The notes beneath the pieces are model-generated. The model saw only the letters and a program-made list of their open reading frames with translations. It searched no databases and was not told where the DNA came from. Below are positions 38,890 through 47,620 of a stretch of 64,000 nt of DNA, one piece after another. A program made the translations under genes and the position numbers. The stretch comes from Bifidobacterium mellis. GTDB taxonomy: Bacteria > Actinomycetota > Actinomycetes > Actinomycetales > Bifidobacteriaceae. Location: assembly GCF_000967265.1 (NCBI RefSeq), contig NZ_KQ033885.1:595552-659551 (forward strand). The letters run 5' to 3'. Each line of letters begins with the position of its first letter. Position 1 is the first letter of the stretch.

Positions 38890-38922
38890 AACCATGGTCA
38901 TGCCTATGCAGCCATGGTTTTT
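38890..38922 (+). terminator. Terminator of the sigma/anti-sigma unit
   Basis: AACCATGG (38890-38897) and CCATGGTT (38912-38919) are perfect 8-bp arms with a 14-base loop, followed by a run of T ending TTTTTATG. Confidence 0.85.
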
Positions 38923-38933
38923 ATGTATATATG

Positions 38934-38961
38934 CAAAACCCCGGCACCGTTGGTGCCGGGG
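38934..38961 (-). terminator. Terminator of the bL37 gene
   Basis: CCCCGGCACC (38939-38948) and GGTGCCGGGG (38952-38961) are perfect 10-bp arms with a 3-base loop. On the minus strand the stem is followed by TTTTGCATATA. It directly follows the bL37 stop codon. Confidence 0.9.
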
Positions 38962-38968
38962 CAGACGA

Positions 38969-39043
38969 TCAGGTGTTCGGCCTCTTGCCGTGATTGGCGG
39001 CCTTCTTGCGGCGATCCCTGCGCTTGCGTCCGCGCATGCCCAT
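38969..39043 (-). CDS. Ribosomal protein bL37 (24 residues)
   Basis: This small gene encodes 24 residues, from MGMRGRKRRDRRKKAANH to the end KRPNT. It is extremely basic and matches the pattern of actinobacterial bL37 as I recall it (RGRKKxxRxxxANHGKRPNx), a large-subunit protein first seen in mycobacterial ribosome structures. The start has AAAGGAG eight bases upstream, and a strong terminator lies 8 bp after the stop, so it forms a complete one-gene unit. It is easily missed by gene finders because of its size. Confidence 0.8.
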   Translation of the reverse strand: MGMRGRKRRDRRKKAANHGKRPNT

Positions 39044-39128
39044 GATTGGACTCCTTTGCTACTGATGAACCTATAAGCCTTGCCGATTATCGCACACCGG
39101 GCTGACCTTTGTCGACCAGCCAGGCTGC

Positions 39129-40097
39129 TCAGACCTCTTGCGCCCGGTATCCCACCTGGGTGGTGTAGACGGCGGCAGGCTGCAGAATGACCAGGTTCCG
39201 ACCAGTTCTGAAGGCGTTGGCATAGGCGGTCATGGGTTCCACGGCAACGCCGGCCGGACGCATGCCTGCGTCGAAGCCGGTCCCGGTGCAGACCTGCCAG
39301 GAGGTGATGGTCTCATCGCCCCAGAGCTGAATGCGGATGCCGTCCGGCCGGGTGAACCAGGCCGAGCAGGTGCCGTCATCGTCCCGCTCCACATCGGTCC
39401 AGGCATCGTCGAATTTCGCATCCTCGCCCAGCACAGGGCCCTGGCGCAGATCGGTCCGTCCCTGGACGGGTTCGGTGCCGGTGGGCAGCAGCCTGTCCGG
39501 ATCGACCACCACGTGGGTGCGGCAGGGGATGGACAGGGTGCAGGGGGCGTTGTCCTTCTGGATCTGGTCACCGACGCCCTGCTTGCCATTGGCCAGCCAG
39601 GGGTGGATGCCGAAGGCCCACGGTGCGGCCTCGTCGCCCAGGTTCAGGGCCCGTGTGGTCATGGTCAGCCCCTGGTCGTCCAGGGTGTAGGTGACGGTGA
39701 CCACCACGTCGAAGGGGTATCCGCCCATGTCCGGTACCCGCCAGGAGAGGCTGACGGAGTCCTCGGTCAGGGCCTGCAGCCCCCAGTAGGCCCGGTATCC
39801 GTAGCCGTGGATGGCGGTGTTCCGGTCGTGCTCGTCGATGGGCAGGGTGTAGGTGTGGCCCTGGAAGTCGTAGGTGCCGTCCTCGATCCGGTTGGGGAAG
39901 GGGACCAGCACGTTCCCGTTGCTGCAGGGTACGGTTCCATCCGGGTTGAATGAGGCCAGCAGGTCCTTTCCCCGGTATTTCAGGACGCGCAGGATGGCTC
40001 CCAGCTCGGTCACCACCGCCTCGTAATCCCCGTGACGGATGCTGTACTGCTGTCCTGTCCGGGGCACGGCCCCGCCCATCATCTCGTTCGTATGCAT
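39129..40097 (-). CDS. galM: Aldose 1-epimerase family protein
   Basis: A 322-residue mutarotase-like protein that should interconvert alpha and beta anomers of hexoses. Family features are NVLVPFPNRIEDGTYDFQGH, the catalytic His region TAIHGYGYRAYWGLQ, APWAFGIHPWL for the second His, and a C-terminal GVAVEPMTAYANAF with the catalytic Glu. The start follows GGAAGTGGGAG. It stands alone on the minus strand, divergent from ispH. Galactose is the likely substrate but glucose-6-phosphate epimerase activity is possible. Confidence 0.88.
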   Translation of the reverse strand: MHTNEMMGGAVPRTGQQYSIRHGDYEAVVTELGAILRVLKYRGKDLLASFNPDGTVPCSNGNVLVPFPNRIEDGTYDFQGHTYTLPIDEHDRNTAIHGYGYRAYWGLQALTEDSVSLSWRVPDMGGYPFDVVVTVTYTLDDQGLTMTTRALNLGDEAAPWAFGIHPWLANGKQGVGDQIQKDNAPCTLSIPCRTHVVVDPDRLLPTGTEPVQGRTDLRQGPVLGEDAKFDDAWTDVERDDDGTCSAWFTRPDGIRIQLWGDETITSWQVCTGTGFDAGMRPAGVAVEPMTAYANAFRTGRNLVILQPAAVYTTQVGYRAQEV

Positions 40098-40269
40098 GCT
40101 CCCACTTCCATAGTGCCGTTGATGCTTGGTACGTCACCATCCTAGCGCCTGGACGGTCTTGGCTTCTTGGTGAAAGAGTGGCGGATGGACTACCGGGGGC
40201 CACTCCGGCTTTCTACCATGGACTTGCATCGTCCGGGATTGTCCGGATTGACATCGATAAGGAGCGGCA

Positions 40270-41343
40270 GTGGCAGGATTTCGGACCACCGTGTGCGAAC
40301 AGCCGACCCCGCAGGGGCATGGGCGGGTCATCCTGGCTGATCCACGCGGGTTCTGCGCGGGGGTGGACCGAGCCATCCAGACCGTGCAGACCATCCTGGA
40401 TGCGGACAACCCCCACCAGGATCAGGGTCTGCCACCGGTCTATGTGCGCCGGCAGATAGTCCACAACCGGCATGTGGTCGAGGACCTGTCCCGGCGGGGG
40501 GCCGTCTTTGTGGACGAACTGGAGCAGATTCCTGACCAGGCCGTCCGTGCCGGGGTGCCCGTGGTCTTCTCGGCCCATGGAATCGCCCCCTCGGTCGTCA
40601 AGGAGGCCCAGCGGCGGGGGATGCGCGTGGTCGATGCCTCATGCCCACTGGTCAGCAAGGTCCACCGGGAGGTCCAGCGCTTCGTTCGCGACGGCTACTC
40701 GATTATCTACATAGGCCACCGTGGGCACGACGAGGCTGTGGGAGTCATGGGGGAGGCACCGGACCGGGTTCACCTGGTGGAGCACGAGGCCGATATCGAG
40801 GCCCTGGACTTCGGGCCCGACACCCCGCTGGTCATGCTGACCCAGACCACTCTGAGCCTTGATGAGACCGCCGACCTGGCCGCGGCCCTGCGCCGACGCT
40901 TCCCCTGGATTCAGGAGCCACCGGGCTCGGACATCTGCTACGCCACCCAGAACAGGCAGCAGGCGGTCAAGCTGGTGGCCGGCCAGGCGGACTGCATGAT
41001 TGTGGTGGGGTCGGCCAACTCCTCCAACTCGGTGCGCCTGGTCGAGGTGGCCCGTCAGGCCCTGGATATCCGGTTTCCCGGTCAGGGCGAGCAGAGGGCC
41101 CATCGGGTCGACGATGCCGGTGAGCTGGACCCGACCTGGCTGCAGGGCATGGACTCGGTAGGGCTCACCTCGGGTGCCTCGGTTCCTGAAAACCTGGTTC
41201 AGGGGGTGCTGGAGACCCTGGCCGCCCGAGGGTTCACCCAGGTGACCCGGGCCCGGGCGGTCGACGAGCACATGCACTTCGTCCTGCCTGCCGCACTGCG
41301 CCCCGCACGGGCATCCAGGAAGGTTCCACAGCCGCAGGGCTAG
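40270..41343 (+). CDS. ispH: 4-hydroxy-3-methylbut-2-enyl diphosphate reductase
   Basis: A 357-residue iron-sulphur enzyme, the last step of the MEP isoprenoid pathway. The three cluster cysteines are Cys29 (DPRGFCAGVDRAI), Cys125 (VDASCPLVSKVH) and Cys223 (SDICYATQNRQ). Substrate-binding FSAHGI, IGHRGHDEAVG and GSANSSNSVRLVEVA are also present. The start is a GTG with AAGGAG six bases upstream. It is longer than E. coli IspH because of N- and C-terminal extensions. Confidence 0.96.
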   Translation: MAGFRTTVCEQPTPQGHGRVILADPRGFCAGVDRAIQTVQTILDADNPHQDQGLPPVYVRRQIVHNRHVVEDLSRRGAVFVDELEQIPDQAVRAGVPVVFSAHGIAPSVVKEAQRRGMRVVDASCPLVSKVHREVQRFVRDGYSIIYIGHRGHDEAVGVMGEAPDRVHLVEHEADIEALDFGPDTPLVMLTQTTLSLDETADLAAALRRRFPWIQEPPGSDICYATQNRQQAVKLVAGQADCMIVVGSANSSNSVRLVEVARQALDIRFPGQGEQRAHRVDDAGELDPTWLQGMDSVGLTSGASVPENLVQGVLETLAARGFTQVTRARAVDEHMHFVLPAALRPARASRKVPQPQG

Positions 41344-41362
41344 ACCCCAACGCTAAAATCTC

Positions 41363-41869
41363 TCAGTCGGTGGCCAGAGGGGCGGTCTTGGCCTTGAGAA
41401 CGCGGATCAGATCCCGAGGGTCCAGGCCCAGGCTGATGCCGCGCTTGCCGCCGGAGACCATGATGGTGTCGAATTCCAGGGCGCCCTGGTCCAGCACGGT
41501 GATATGTGCGGTGCGTTGGCCGAAGGGCGATATGCCGCCCAGGACGTACCCGCTCTCACGCTCGGCCTGGGCCTTGTCGGCCATGCGGGCCTTCTTGGCG
41601 CCCACGGCCGCCGCCAGGTGTTTGAGGTTCAGGTGGCCGGTCACCGGCACAATGCCGATGACCCGCTCCTTGCCCGTGTCGGCCATCAGGGTCTTGTAGA
41701 CCGTGCGCGGGTCCAGGCCCAGCTTTTTGGCTGCCTCGATACCGTACCCCTGATCCATATGGTCCGCGTTGTGATGATACTCGTGGATGGTGAAAGGAAC
41801 CCCCAGACGCTCCAGCTGGGCCATGGCCGGAGTCGCGGCATCCGAATCCGCACGCTTCTTCTTGCTCAT
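41363..41869 (-). CDS. ybaK: Cys-tRNA(Pro)/Cys-tRNA(Cys) deacylase YbaK
   Basis: A 168-residue YbaK/EbsC-type editing protein that hydrolyses mischarged Cys-tRNA(Pro). The family pattern is clear: ATPAMAQLERLGVPFTIHEY, GLDPRTVYKTLMAD with the functional Lys, VPVTGHLNLKHLAAAVGAKK, GYVLGGISPFGQ and DTIMVSGGKRGISLGLDP. It is convergent with ispH, 19 bp away. Confidence 0.92.
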   Translation of the reverse strand: MSKKKRADSDAATPAMAQLERLGVPFTIHEYHHNADHMDQGYGIEAAKKLGLDPRTVYKTLMADTGKERVIGIVPVTGHLNLKHLAAAVGAKKARMADKAQAERESGYVLGGISPFGQRTAHITVLDQGALEFDTIMVSGGKRGISLGLDPRDLIRVLKAKTAPLATD

Positions 41870-41945
41870 GACTCCATGCTAAGGTACTGACCGTTTAGGG
41901 AGGCTGAGGGGTGTCTTTGGCGCGATCGCGCGGAAAGGGTGGTCC

Positions 41946-42542
41946 ATGACCGCTGTCAATGCCTGGCTGCTCGATGCGGTGACGGGCGGCTGGGGGCTGG
42001 CCGTGCTGTTCCTGGCCGCCTTTCTGGATGCCCTGATCATCCCCATACCCACGGAGCTGATGGTCCTGGCCACGGCTTCGGCCTTCCGGGCTACGGGAAG
42101 ACCCCTTCCCGTCCTGGTCTTTCTGGTATGCGCCCTGGCCTTCGCAGGCGGCGATGCCTGCACCTATGGACTGGGACGGCTGGTCCCGCTGAATCGTCTG
42201 GCCGTCTTCCGAGGTGCCGCAGGCAAGGCTGTGACCTCGTGGGCCCACCGGGCCCTGCTGCAGGGGGGTGGCTTCTTCACACTGGCCTCGCGCTTCGTGC
42301 CCTCGGGCCGGACCGTGGTCAATCTGACGGCCGGCGCGGCGCGGTATCCGCTGAACCGTTATCTGCCCCTGGCTGCCCTGGCCGGCCTGCTTTGGTCGAT
42401 TTATATGTGGACCCTGGGGTATCTGGCCGCCTCATGGCTGGAAAACAATCCTCTGGCCGTCATGGCCTTTGGCTTTCTGGCGGGGATGGTCGTCGGCCTG
42501 GTCTGCGACCTGGCCATGCGGGCGCTCACCCGGAGGCGCTGA
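41946..42542 (+). CDS. DedA-family membrane protein
   Basis: A 198-residue protein with about five hydrophobic segments and the DedA/VTT core: IIPIPTELMVLATASAFRAT, GGDACTYGLGRLV and SRFVPSGRTVVNLTAGAARY, where the FxxxxR segment is typical. Members of this family help lipid-carrier recycling and membrane homeostasis. The start follows AAAGGGTGG. It is divergent from ybaK. Confidence 0.88.
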   Translation: MTAVNAWLLDAVTGGWGLAVLFLAAFLDALIIPIPTELMVLATASAFRATGRPLPVLVFLVCALAFAGGDACTYGLGRLVPLNRLAVFRGAAGKAVTSWAHRALLQGGGFFTLASRFVPSGRTVVNLTAGAARYPLNRYLPLAALAGLLWSIYMWTLGYLAASWLENNPLAVMAFGFLAGMVVGLVCDLAMRALTRRR

Positions 42543-42593
42543 TTATCAACAAGGGGCCCGCCCCCCGTAGGGAACGGACCCCGAAATCGTTAT

Positions 42594-42610
42594 GGCCGGA
42601 GGTGCCGGCC
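42594..42610 (-). terminator. Short hairpin after gap
   Basis: GGCCGG and CCGGCC (42594-42599 and 42605-42610) flank five bases just beyond the gap stop codon. It could end transcription of gap and of the convergent DedA gene, but no good U-run follows. Confidence 0.4.
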
Positions 42611-42616
42611 GGATGC

Positions 42617-43672
42617 TCAGTCGCCTAGCTTGGCGAAGTAGAGCAGGGTGCGGATCATGTTGCTGGTGAAGCCATACTCGTTGTCGTAGAAGGCAACGGT
42701 GCGGACCAGCTGGTCGTCACCGTGGGTGTTGACATCGGTCTGGGTGGGATCGAAGATGCCGCCGTGGGTGTCGCCGATCACGTCGGAGGAGACGATGCCC
42801 TCGTCGTTGTAGCCGTAGTAGTCCTTGCCCTCGAAGGCCTTCTTGGCGGCGTCGTTGATCTCGTCGACGGTGACCTTCTTGTCCAGGACGCAGGTCAGCT
42901 CGGTGACGGAGCCGGAGGGAACGGCCACGCGCTGTGCATGGCCCTGAAGCTTGCCGTCGACGGAGGGAACGACCTTGCCGATGGCCTTGGCGGCACCGGT
43001 GGAGTGCTCGATGGTGTTGATGGCGGCGGCGCGGGTGTTGCGCGGCTTGTTGCCCTTGGGGCCGTCCAGCAGCATCTGGGAGCCGGTGTAGGCGTGGATG
43101 GTGGTCATGTAGCCGATGCGGATGCCGAAGTTGTCATCCAGCATCTTGACCATGGCGGCCAGGGAGCCGGTGGTGCAGGATCCGGCGGAGATGATCTTGT
43201 CGGAGGACTTCAGGGTCTCCTCGTTGACGCCGTAGACCACGGTGGGCGTGGTGTCGTCCTTGGCGGGGGCGGAGATCAGAACCTTCTTGGCTCCGGCGTT
43301 CAGGTGGGCCTGGGACTTCTCGGCCGAGGTGTAGAAGCCGGTGCACTCCAGCACATAGTCCACGCCGTCGTTCTTGACCCAGGGGATGTTGTTGGCGTCC
43401 TTCTCAGCATAGACCGGGTACTCCTTGCCGTCCACCACGATGGCGGTGTCGGTGGAGGTGACCGAGACAGGGGTGCCGTCGTCGTGACGGAAGGTGCCCT
43501 GGGTGCTGTCGTACTTGAGCAGATAGGCCAGAATGGCCGGGGTGGTCAGATCGTTGATGGCGGCAACCTCGATGTTGGAGGCGTCGCCGCCACGGGCCTG
43601 GAGCTCAAAGATGCGCCGGAAGGCCAGACGACCGATACGTCCGAATCCGTTGATGCCAATCTTTACTGTCAT
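42617..43672 (-). CDS. gap: Glyceraldehyde-3-phosphate dehydrogenase, type I
   Basis: A 351-residue NAD-dependent glycolytic enzyme. The Rossmann start is [18 protein letters not shown] and the catalytic Cys166 lies in [13 protein letters not shown]. The usual ASCTTN is SCTTG here, a form I recall from bifidobacterial enzymes. The C-terminal [20 protein letters not shown] is complete. The start follows AAGGGAG. It is monocistronic, with 189 bp of A/T-rich upstream sequence. Codon use is strongly biased (few rare codons), as expected for a highly expressed gene. Confidence 0.98.
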   Translation of the reverse strand: MTVKIGINGFGRIGRLAFRRIFELQARGGDASNIEVAAINDLTTPAILAYLLKYDSTQGTFRHDDGTPVSVTSTDTAIVVDGKEYPVYAEKDANNIPWVKNDGVDYVLECTGFYTSAEKSQAHLNAGAKKVLISAPAKDDTTPTVVYGVNEETLKSSDKIISAGSCTTGSLAAMVKMLDDNFGIRIGYMTTIHAYTGSQMLLDGPKGNKPRNTRAAAINTIEHSTGAAKAIGKVVPSVDGKLQGHAQRVAVPSGSVTELTCVLDKKVTVDEINDAAKKAFEGKDYYGYNDEGIVSSDVIGDTHGGIFDPTQTDVNTHGDDQLVRTVAFYDNEYGFTSNMIRTLLYFAKLGD

Positions 43673-43861
43673 TCAATTCTCCCTTGGAGATTGGCCGTAT
43701 ACAGCACAAAAAATACCGGACCGTATATGGCCGATTACTGATAACATCTCATAGTTTATAGAACCCTGTGTACTTATAGCAAGCGACTACGCGGGTTCTG
43801 CCAAGGAAAAAACGAACAAAAAAATTGGTAGGTTTTGTTGTTTGTTTGCGCAACAAAACGA

Positions 43862-44287
43862 TCAAGAATTGTGAGTATTTTCGTTCGTATCAGCCAGCCA
43901 ATCCTCCCACTGCTGCTGACGGAATCCGACCAGGACACGCCGACCATCCAGCAGGATGGGGCGCTTGACCAGCATGCCGTCGGTGGACAGCAGCTGCAGA
44001 GCCTGCTCCGTGTCCATCTGCGGCAGGCGTTTGCTTAAGCCCTGGCTGCGATAGGCCTGACCCGAGGTGTTGAAGAATCGCCGCACGGGCAGGCCGCTCA
44101 TGTCCAGCCATTCGGTCAGTTCCTCCTGGGTGGGTCGGTCCTCTTTGATGTCTCTCTCGATGAAGTCCACATTGTGGTCACGCAGCCAGGTGCGGGCCTT
44201 GGCGCAGGTGGAGCAGCGGCTATAGCAGATGAAGAGCGGGTGCCGGACTGTCGGGGTCGCTGACTGGGTGGTAGATGATGCTGTCAT
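43862..44287 (-). CDS. ArsC/Spx-family thioredoxin-fold protein
   Basis: A 141-residue protein of the arsenate reductase/Spx superfamily. A CSTC motif (Cys25, Cys28) lies in ICYSRCSTCAKARTWL; further landmarks are ERDIKEDRPTQEELTEWLDM, RRFFNTSGQAYRSQGL and LVKRPILLDGRRVLVGF. These match the YffB/ArsC-like branch. The start follows AAAGGAAAAA. Whether it reduces arsenate or acts in redox regulation cannot be decided. Confidence 0.85.
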   Translation of the reverse strand: MTASSTTQSATPTVRHPLFICYSRCSTCAKARTWLRDHNVDFIERDIKEDRPTQEELTEWLDMSGLPVRRFFNTSGQAYRSQGLSKRLPQMDTEQALQLLSTDGMLVKRPILLDGRRVLVGFRQQQWEDWLADTNENTHNS

Positions 44288-44328
44288 GGTTTTTCCTTTC
44301 CAAGTGGAGTTTCAAGTCAAGAGGAGGC

Positions 44329-45138
44329 TCAGGCCAGCCGCCGGGAGGGATGGGTCTCCAGGGAGCCCAGGTCCGCCTTGGGCTCCAGGCTGGTGCTCCA
44401 GACCGGCTGGGGCGCCGAGGTGGGGTAGGTGACGAACACGGTTCCCTGCTCCAAGGCTATGTGTGCAGGCCTGCCGGGCAGAAACTCGTTGCTGACACCG
44501 GTCACCTGCTGGTTGGTCATGGTCATGCCGTCCGTCTGGTATTTGAGGCCCTGTTCGACCACGCCCAGAGCCTGGTCGCCAGCCGCCAGGACCGAGACCA
44601 TGGACCTGGGCGGGCAGTCCCAGGCGGGGAAGTCCAGGCTTCCAGGGCCAAGGGCCGTGACCAGCATTCCCTGTCCCCAGAGTTCGGCCCGGCCCCCGCT
44701 GGCGGCGATCAGATGGATCAGGTTCAGGTTGGCCAGCGTGTGGTCCATGCGCCCGCCCAGGCCACCATATATAAGGAATCGTCGACAGCCCCGCTGCCAG
44801 CCCACTTTGACTGCAGCCAGCAGGTCCGTATCGTCCTTCTCGGCAGGCAGGACCCGGCGGGGGATGTCTGTTCGTAGTCTTCGGCTACCAACGGGCAGGG
44901 AATCGAAGTCGCCCACGACCAGGTCGGGCTCGTCACCATGCTCCAGGGCTGGCTCCAGTCCTCCGTCCGCCGCGATGACCAGGGCCTGTCCTCCGCGTGC
45001 CACCTCTTCGCCAAAGTATTGTCCGGCGCCCCAGATCCGGCAGAGCGGTGCCTGACTCGCCTGGCTCGTATGGTCCGACTGACCGTCATCCTGCATGGGA
45101 TTCTTCTTTCTGCGCTCGCCCATCGGACGCGCCCCCAT
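44329..45138 (-). CDS. Thiamine pyrophosphokinase
   Basis: About 269 residues. TPK landmarks are ALVIAADGGLEPALEHGDEP, DLVVGDFDSLP, the ATP/Mg segment PAEKDDTDLLAAVKVGWQRG and YGGLGGRMDHTLANLNL. The C-terminal beta-barrel domain includes YQTDGMTMTNQQVTGVSNEF, the thiamine-binding SNE type. It converts thiamine to thiamine diphosphate. The start is uncertain: an ATG at 45138 overlaps the azlD stop (TGATG) and would be coupled, while ATG 45096 gives a shorter protein. Confidence 0.85.
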   Translation of the reverse strand: MGARPMGERRKKNPMQDDGQSDHTSQASQAPLCRIWGAGQYFGEEVARGGQALVIAADGGLEPALEHGDEPDLVVGDFDSLPVGSRRLRTDIPRRVLPAEKDDTDLLAAVKVGWQRGCRRFLIYGGLGGRMDHTLANLNLIHLIAASGGRAELWGQGMLVTALGPGSLDFPAWDCPPRSMVSVLAAGDQALGVVEQGLKYQTDGMTMTNQQVTGVSNEFLPGRPAHIALEQGTVFVTYPTSAPQPVWSTSLEPKADLGSLETHPSRRLA

Positions 45139-45494
45139 CATCCCAGACCAACCAGACCGACCAGGAAGGCCAGCCAACCCTGCACCAGGGCCATGTAGGT
45201 CAGGGTCCCGCAGGCGATGCTGACCATCATGTTCCGCCAACGCAGGTGAACCAGGGCCGTGACCAGCAGGGCCAGGGCCTCGTAGAGCCCATGGTCGCCC
45301 CCCATCAGGTTGGTGTGCCTCAAGGAATAGACCACCAGCAGTCCCATGACGGCGGCGGGCAGCAGACGTCCCAGCCGGGTCACCAGTGCCGGCGGTCGAC
45401 GCCCCTCCGGCCAGATTATGAAGGGCAGGAATCTGGTGGCCATGGTTCCCAGGACCACAATGCCTATGGTGATCAGTTGCTGTGCAGTGGTCAT
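45138..45494 (-). CDS. azlD: Branched-chain amino acid exporter small subunit AzlD
   Basis: A 118-residue membrane protein with about four spans and the AzlD pattern TMATRFLPFIIWPEGRRPP, VTRLGRLLPAAVMGLLVVYS and RWRNMMVSIACGTLTYMAL. The ATG at 45494 overlaps the azlC stop (ATGA) and a GGGAGG site lies upstream. It should form an amino-acid exporter with AzlC. Confidence 0.9.
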   Translation of the reverse strand: MTTAQQLITIGIVVLGTMATRFLPFIIWPEGRRPPALVTRLGRLLPAAVMGLLVVYSLRHTNLMGGDHGLYEALALLVTALVHLRWRNMMVSIACGTLTYMALVQGWLAFLVGLVGLG

Positions 45495-46228
45495 GAGGCC
45501 TCCCTCTGGTTGTGGAAGTCCAGGAGGATGAAGATGGCCAGGATGACCACCATGGACGGGATGATGAACCGGTCGGGTCCGAAGACCAGCAGGCAGGCCA
45601 GGGAGGCCAGCAGACCGATAAGGGCCGGCACGCGGGCTTCGGCCTGCCGCCACTGCTCCAGGAAGAGGACCAGGAACATGGCGGTCAGCACGAAATCCAA
45701 CCCCTTGGTGTCGAAGTTCGCCAGGTTGCCCAGCACAGCGCCCAGGGTGGCGCCGCCTACCCAGTAGATCTGGTTGAGCAGGGTGACGAAGAAGAGATAC
45801 CAGCCCTTGTCGGTCCCGGCCGGGTGGGGGTCGGCGGACTCCAGGGCGAAGGTCTCATCGCACATGCCGAAGATCAGGTAGGGCTTCTTCCGGCCCGTCC
45901 CTCGGAAGACCGGCAGCATGGCCAGGCCGTAGAAGAGGTGCCGCGCATTGACCATCAGGGTCAGCATCAGCGCGCCCCAGGGATTGAAGGTGGACATGAG
46001 CAGGTCCACGGTCACGAACTCCATGGACCCGGCATAGATCAGGGCACTCATGGCCAGCGGATAGATCACCGGGAATCCGCGGCTGGTCATCAGAAAGCCG
46101 TAGGAGATCCCCAGCACAAGGAATCCGGCCATGATGGGCAGGGTCCTCGGGAAGGCCGCAGCCAGGGAGCCCAGGATGATCCCGGAGGACCCCGCATCTT
46201 CGTCCACCTCTTCCTGCGCTCGCTGCAT
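45491..46228 (-). CDS. azlC: Branched-chain amino acid exporter large subunit AzlC
   Basis: A 245-residue membrane protein with several spans and the AzlC/YgaZ motifs LPIMAGFLVLGISYGFLMTS, SALIYAGSMEFVTVDLL and MVNARHLFYGLAMLPVF. The ATG at 46228 has AGGAGG six bases upstream; the longer frame beyond it has no family likeness. It heads an operon with azlD and thiamine pyrophosphokinase and is divergent from msrAB. Confidence 0.9.
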   Translation of the reverse strand: MQRAQEEVDEDAGSSGIILGSLAAAFPRTLPIMAGFLVLGISYGFLMTSRGFPVIYPLAMSALIYAGSMEFVTVDLLMSTFNPWGALMLTLMVNARHLFYGLAMLPVFRGTGRKKPYLIFGMCDETFALESADPHPAGTDKGWYLFFVTLLNQIYWVGGATLGAVLGNLANFDTKGLDFVLTAMFLVLFLEQWRQAEARVPALIGLLASLACLLVFGPDRFIIPSMVVILAIFILLDFHNQREAS

Positions 46229-46366
46229 GACCCGCCTCCTGGCCTCGTTTTGGAGATGGTCATATGATAATCGCCGCTTGCGCCGCATGGGCAAGCCGGT
46301 CGACAATGTGAGAAGGCTGTCAAGAGGCGAGGGAGGTGGAATAGCTGCTCTCCGGCTCCTGTTGAA

Positions 46367-46378
46367 CCTATCGATAGG
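46367..46378. promoter_or_regulatory. Perfect 12-bp palindrome upstream of msrAB
   Basis: CCTATCGATAGG lies 22 bp before the msrAB start in the azlC/msrAB divergent gap. It is perfectly symmetrical and could be a regulator site, though its closeness to the start codon would place it in the leader. Confidence 0.35.
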
Positions 46379-46400
46379 CACCGGCATGTGAGGAGGAATC

Positions 46401-47378
46401 ATGGACAAGAACAAGATTTCAACCAACAACCCGGCCACGGTCGTCCTGGCGGGGGGTTGCTTCTGGGGCATTGAGCGGTTCTTCCAGGAGGTGGACGGGA
46501 TCATCGACACCCAGGTGGGATACGCCCAGTCCACAGTGCCCAACCCCAGCTATGAACAGGTCTGCAGCGGTGTCACCGATGCCGTGGAGAGCGTGCGGCT
46601 GACCTATGATCCCCAGACGGTCAGTCTGCGGACCCTGACCCTGCTTCTGCTGGATGTGATCGACCCCTTCTCGGTGGATCGGCAGGGCAACGACCGGGGC
46701 AGGCAGTATCGCAGCGGCCTCTACTGGGATCCCGAGCATCGCGAGCAGGAGGAGCCCGTCTTCCGGCGCGCCCTGGAGGAGCTGGAGCGCAGGACAGGCC
46801 GTCATCCCGCTGTGCAGGTGGAGGCCCTGATCAACTTCTATCCGGCGGAGGAGTCCCACCAGGACTACCTGCTCAAGAACCCCGGCGGTTACTGCCACAT
46901 CCCGCTGGAGGCCATCGCCAACGCCGCCTCCCGCCAGCGCTACATCGAACGCATCTGGTCCTTGGACCCCGAAAGCTACGAGGTCACCCAGCATTCGGCC
47001 ACCGAACGGCCCTTCACCAACGCCTACGACGGCGAGTTCCGCCCGGGCATCTATGTGGACGTGGTCAGCGGGCAGCCGCTCTTCTCCTCGGCGGACAAGT
47101 ACGACTCGGGCTGCGGCTGGCCCGCATTCACCAAGCCCATCGATCCCCGACTGCTGGTCAACCGCAAGGACTACAAGCTGCTGGGTCGGCCCCGGATCGA
47201 GGTGCGGACGGCACAGACCGGCATCCATCTGGGACACGTCTTCGACGACGGACCAGCCGACCGTGGCGGGCAGCGCTACTGCATGAACTCCGCAGCCCTG
47301 CGGTTCGTACCGCGGGATCGGATGGAGGAGGAGGGCTACGGCGACTACCTGCACCTGGTGGACGGCGCGACCTCCTGA
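46401..47378 (+). CDS. msrAB: Bifunctional methionine sulfoxide reductase MsrA-MsrB
   Basis: A 325-residue fusion that repairs both stereoisomers of methionine sulfoxide. The MsrA part (about 1-175) has the catalytic Cys20 in [31 protein letters not shown] and a candidate resolving Cys165 in GGYCHI. The MsrB part (about 185-325) has [20 protein letters not shown] and catalytic Cys294 in [10 protein letters not shown]; the paired CxxC zinc sites of some MsrB proteins are absent. The start follows AGGAGG. It acts in the cytoplasm, as there is no signal peptide. Confidence 0.95.
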   Translation: MDKNKISTNNPATVVLAGGCFWGIERFFQEVDGIIDTQVGYAQSTVPNPSYEQVCSGVTDAVESVRLTYDPQTVSLRTLTLLLLDVIDPFSVDRQGNDRGRQYRSGLYWDPEHREQEEPVFRRALEELERRTGRHPAVQVEALINFYPAEESHQDYLLKNPGGYCHIPLEAIANAASRQRYIERIWSLDPESYEVTQHSATERPFTNAYDGEFRPGIYVDVVSGQPLFSSADKYDSGCGWPAFTKPIDPRLLVNRKDYKLLGRPRIEVRTAQTGIHLGHVFDDGPADRGGQRYCMNSAALRFVPRDRMEEEGYGDYLHLVDGATS

Positions 47379-47400
47379 CGGGGCATGGTCCTGAGGGCTG

Positions 47401-47620
47401 TGCTATACTGCTACTCGGCTTGAGAAATCAAGAAAGCGGATGATCCCACCTGGGAGCCTTCCATGGCTTCGGGTTCGACCTGCACCGGTGACGGTTGGCC
47501 GTCATCATATACGGTGCAAGCATTGGTTGTTGCGTTGCCATACGGCTGCGACGGTCATGTTCGAAACCTATGGGTTCTTCGCCGGGCAGTGGATGTTGTG
47601 GTATTTGAGAAGGAGTCATC
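47401..47620 (+). promoter_or_regulatory. Extended -10 promoter and long leader of infC-rpmI-rplT
   Basis: TGC-TATACT (47401-47409) is an extended -10 element with no good -35. It leaves a leader of about 205 bases before infC. The leader can form short stems (for example GCAA...TTGC pairs near 47515-47550), which is where L20- or IF3-dependent control is found in other bacteria. I cannot fold it reliably by eye. Confidence 0.5.
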
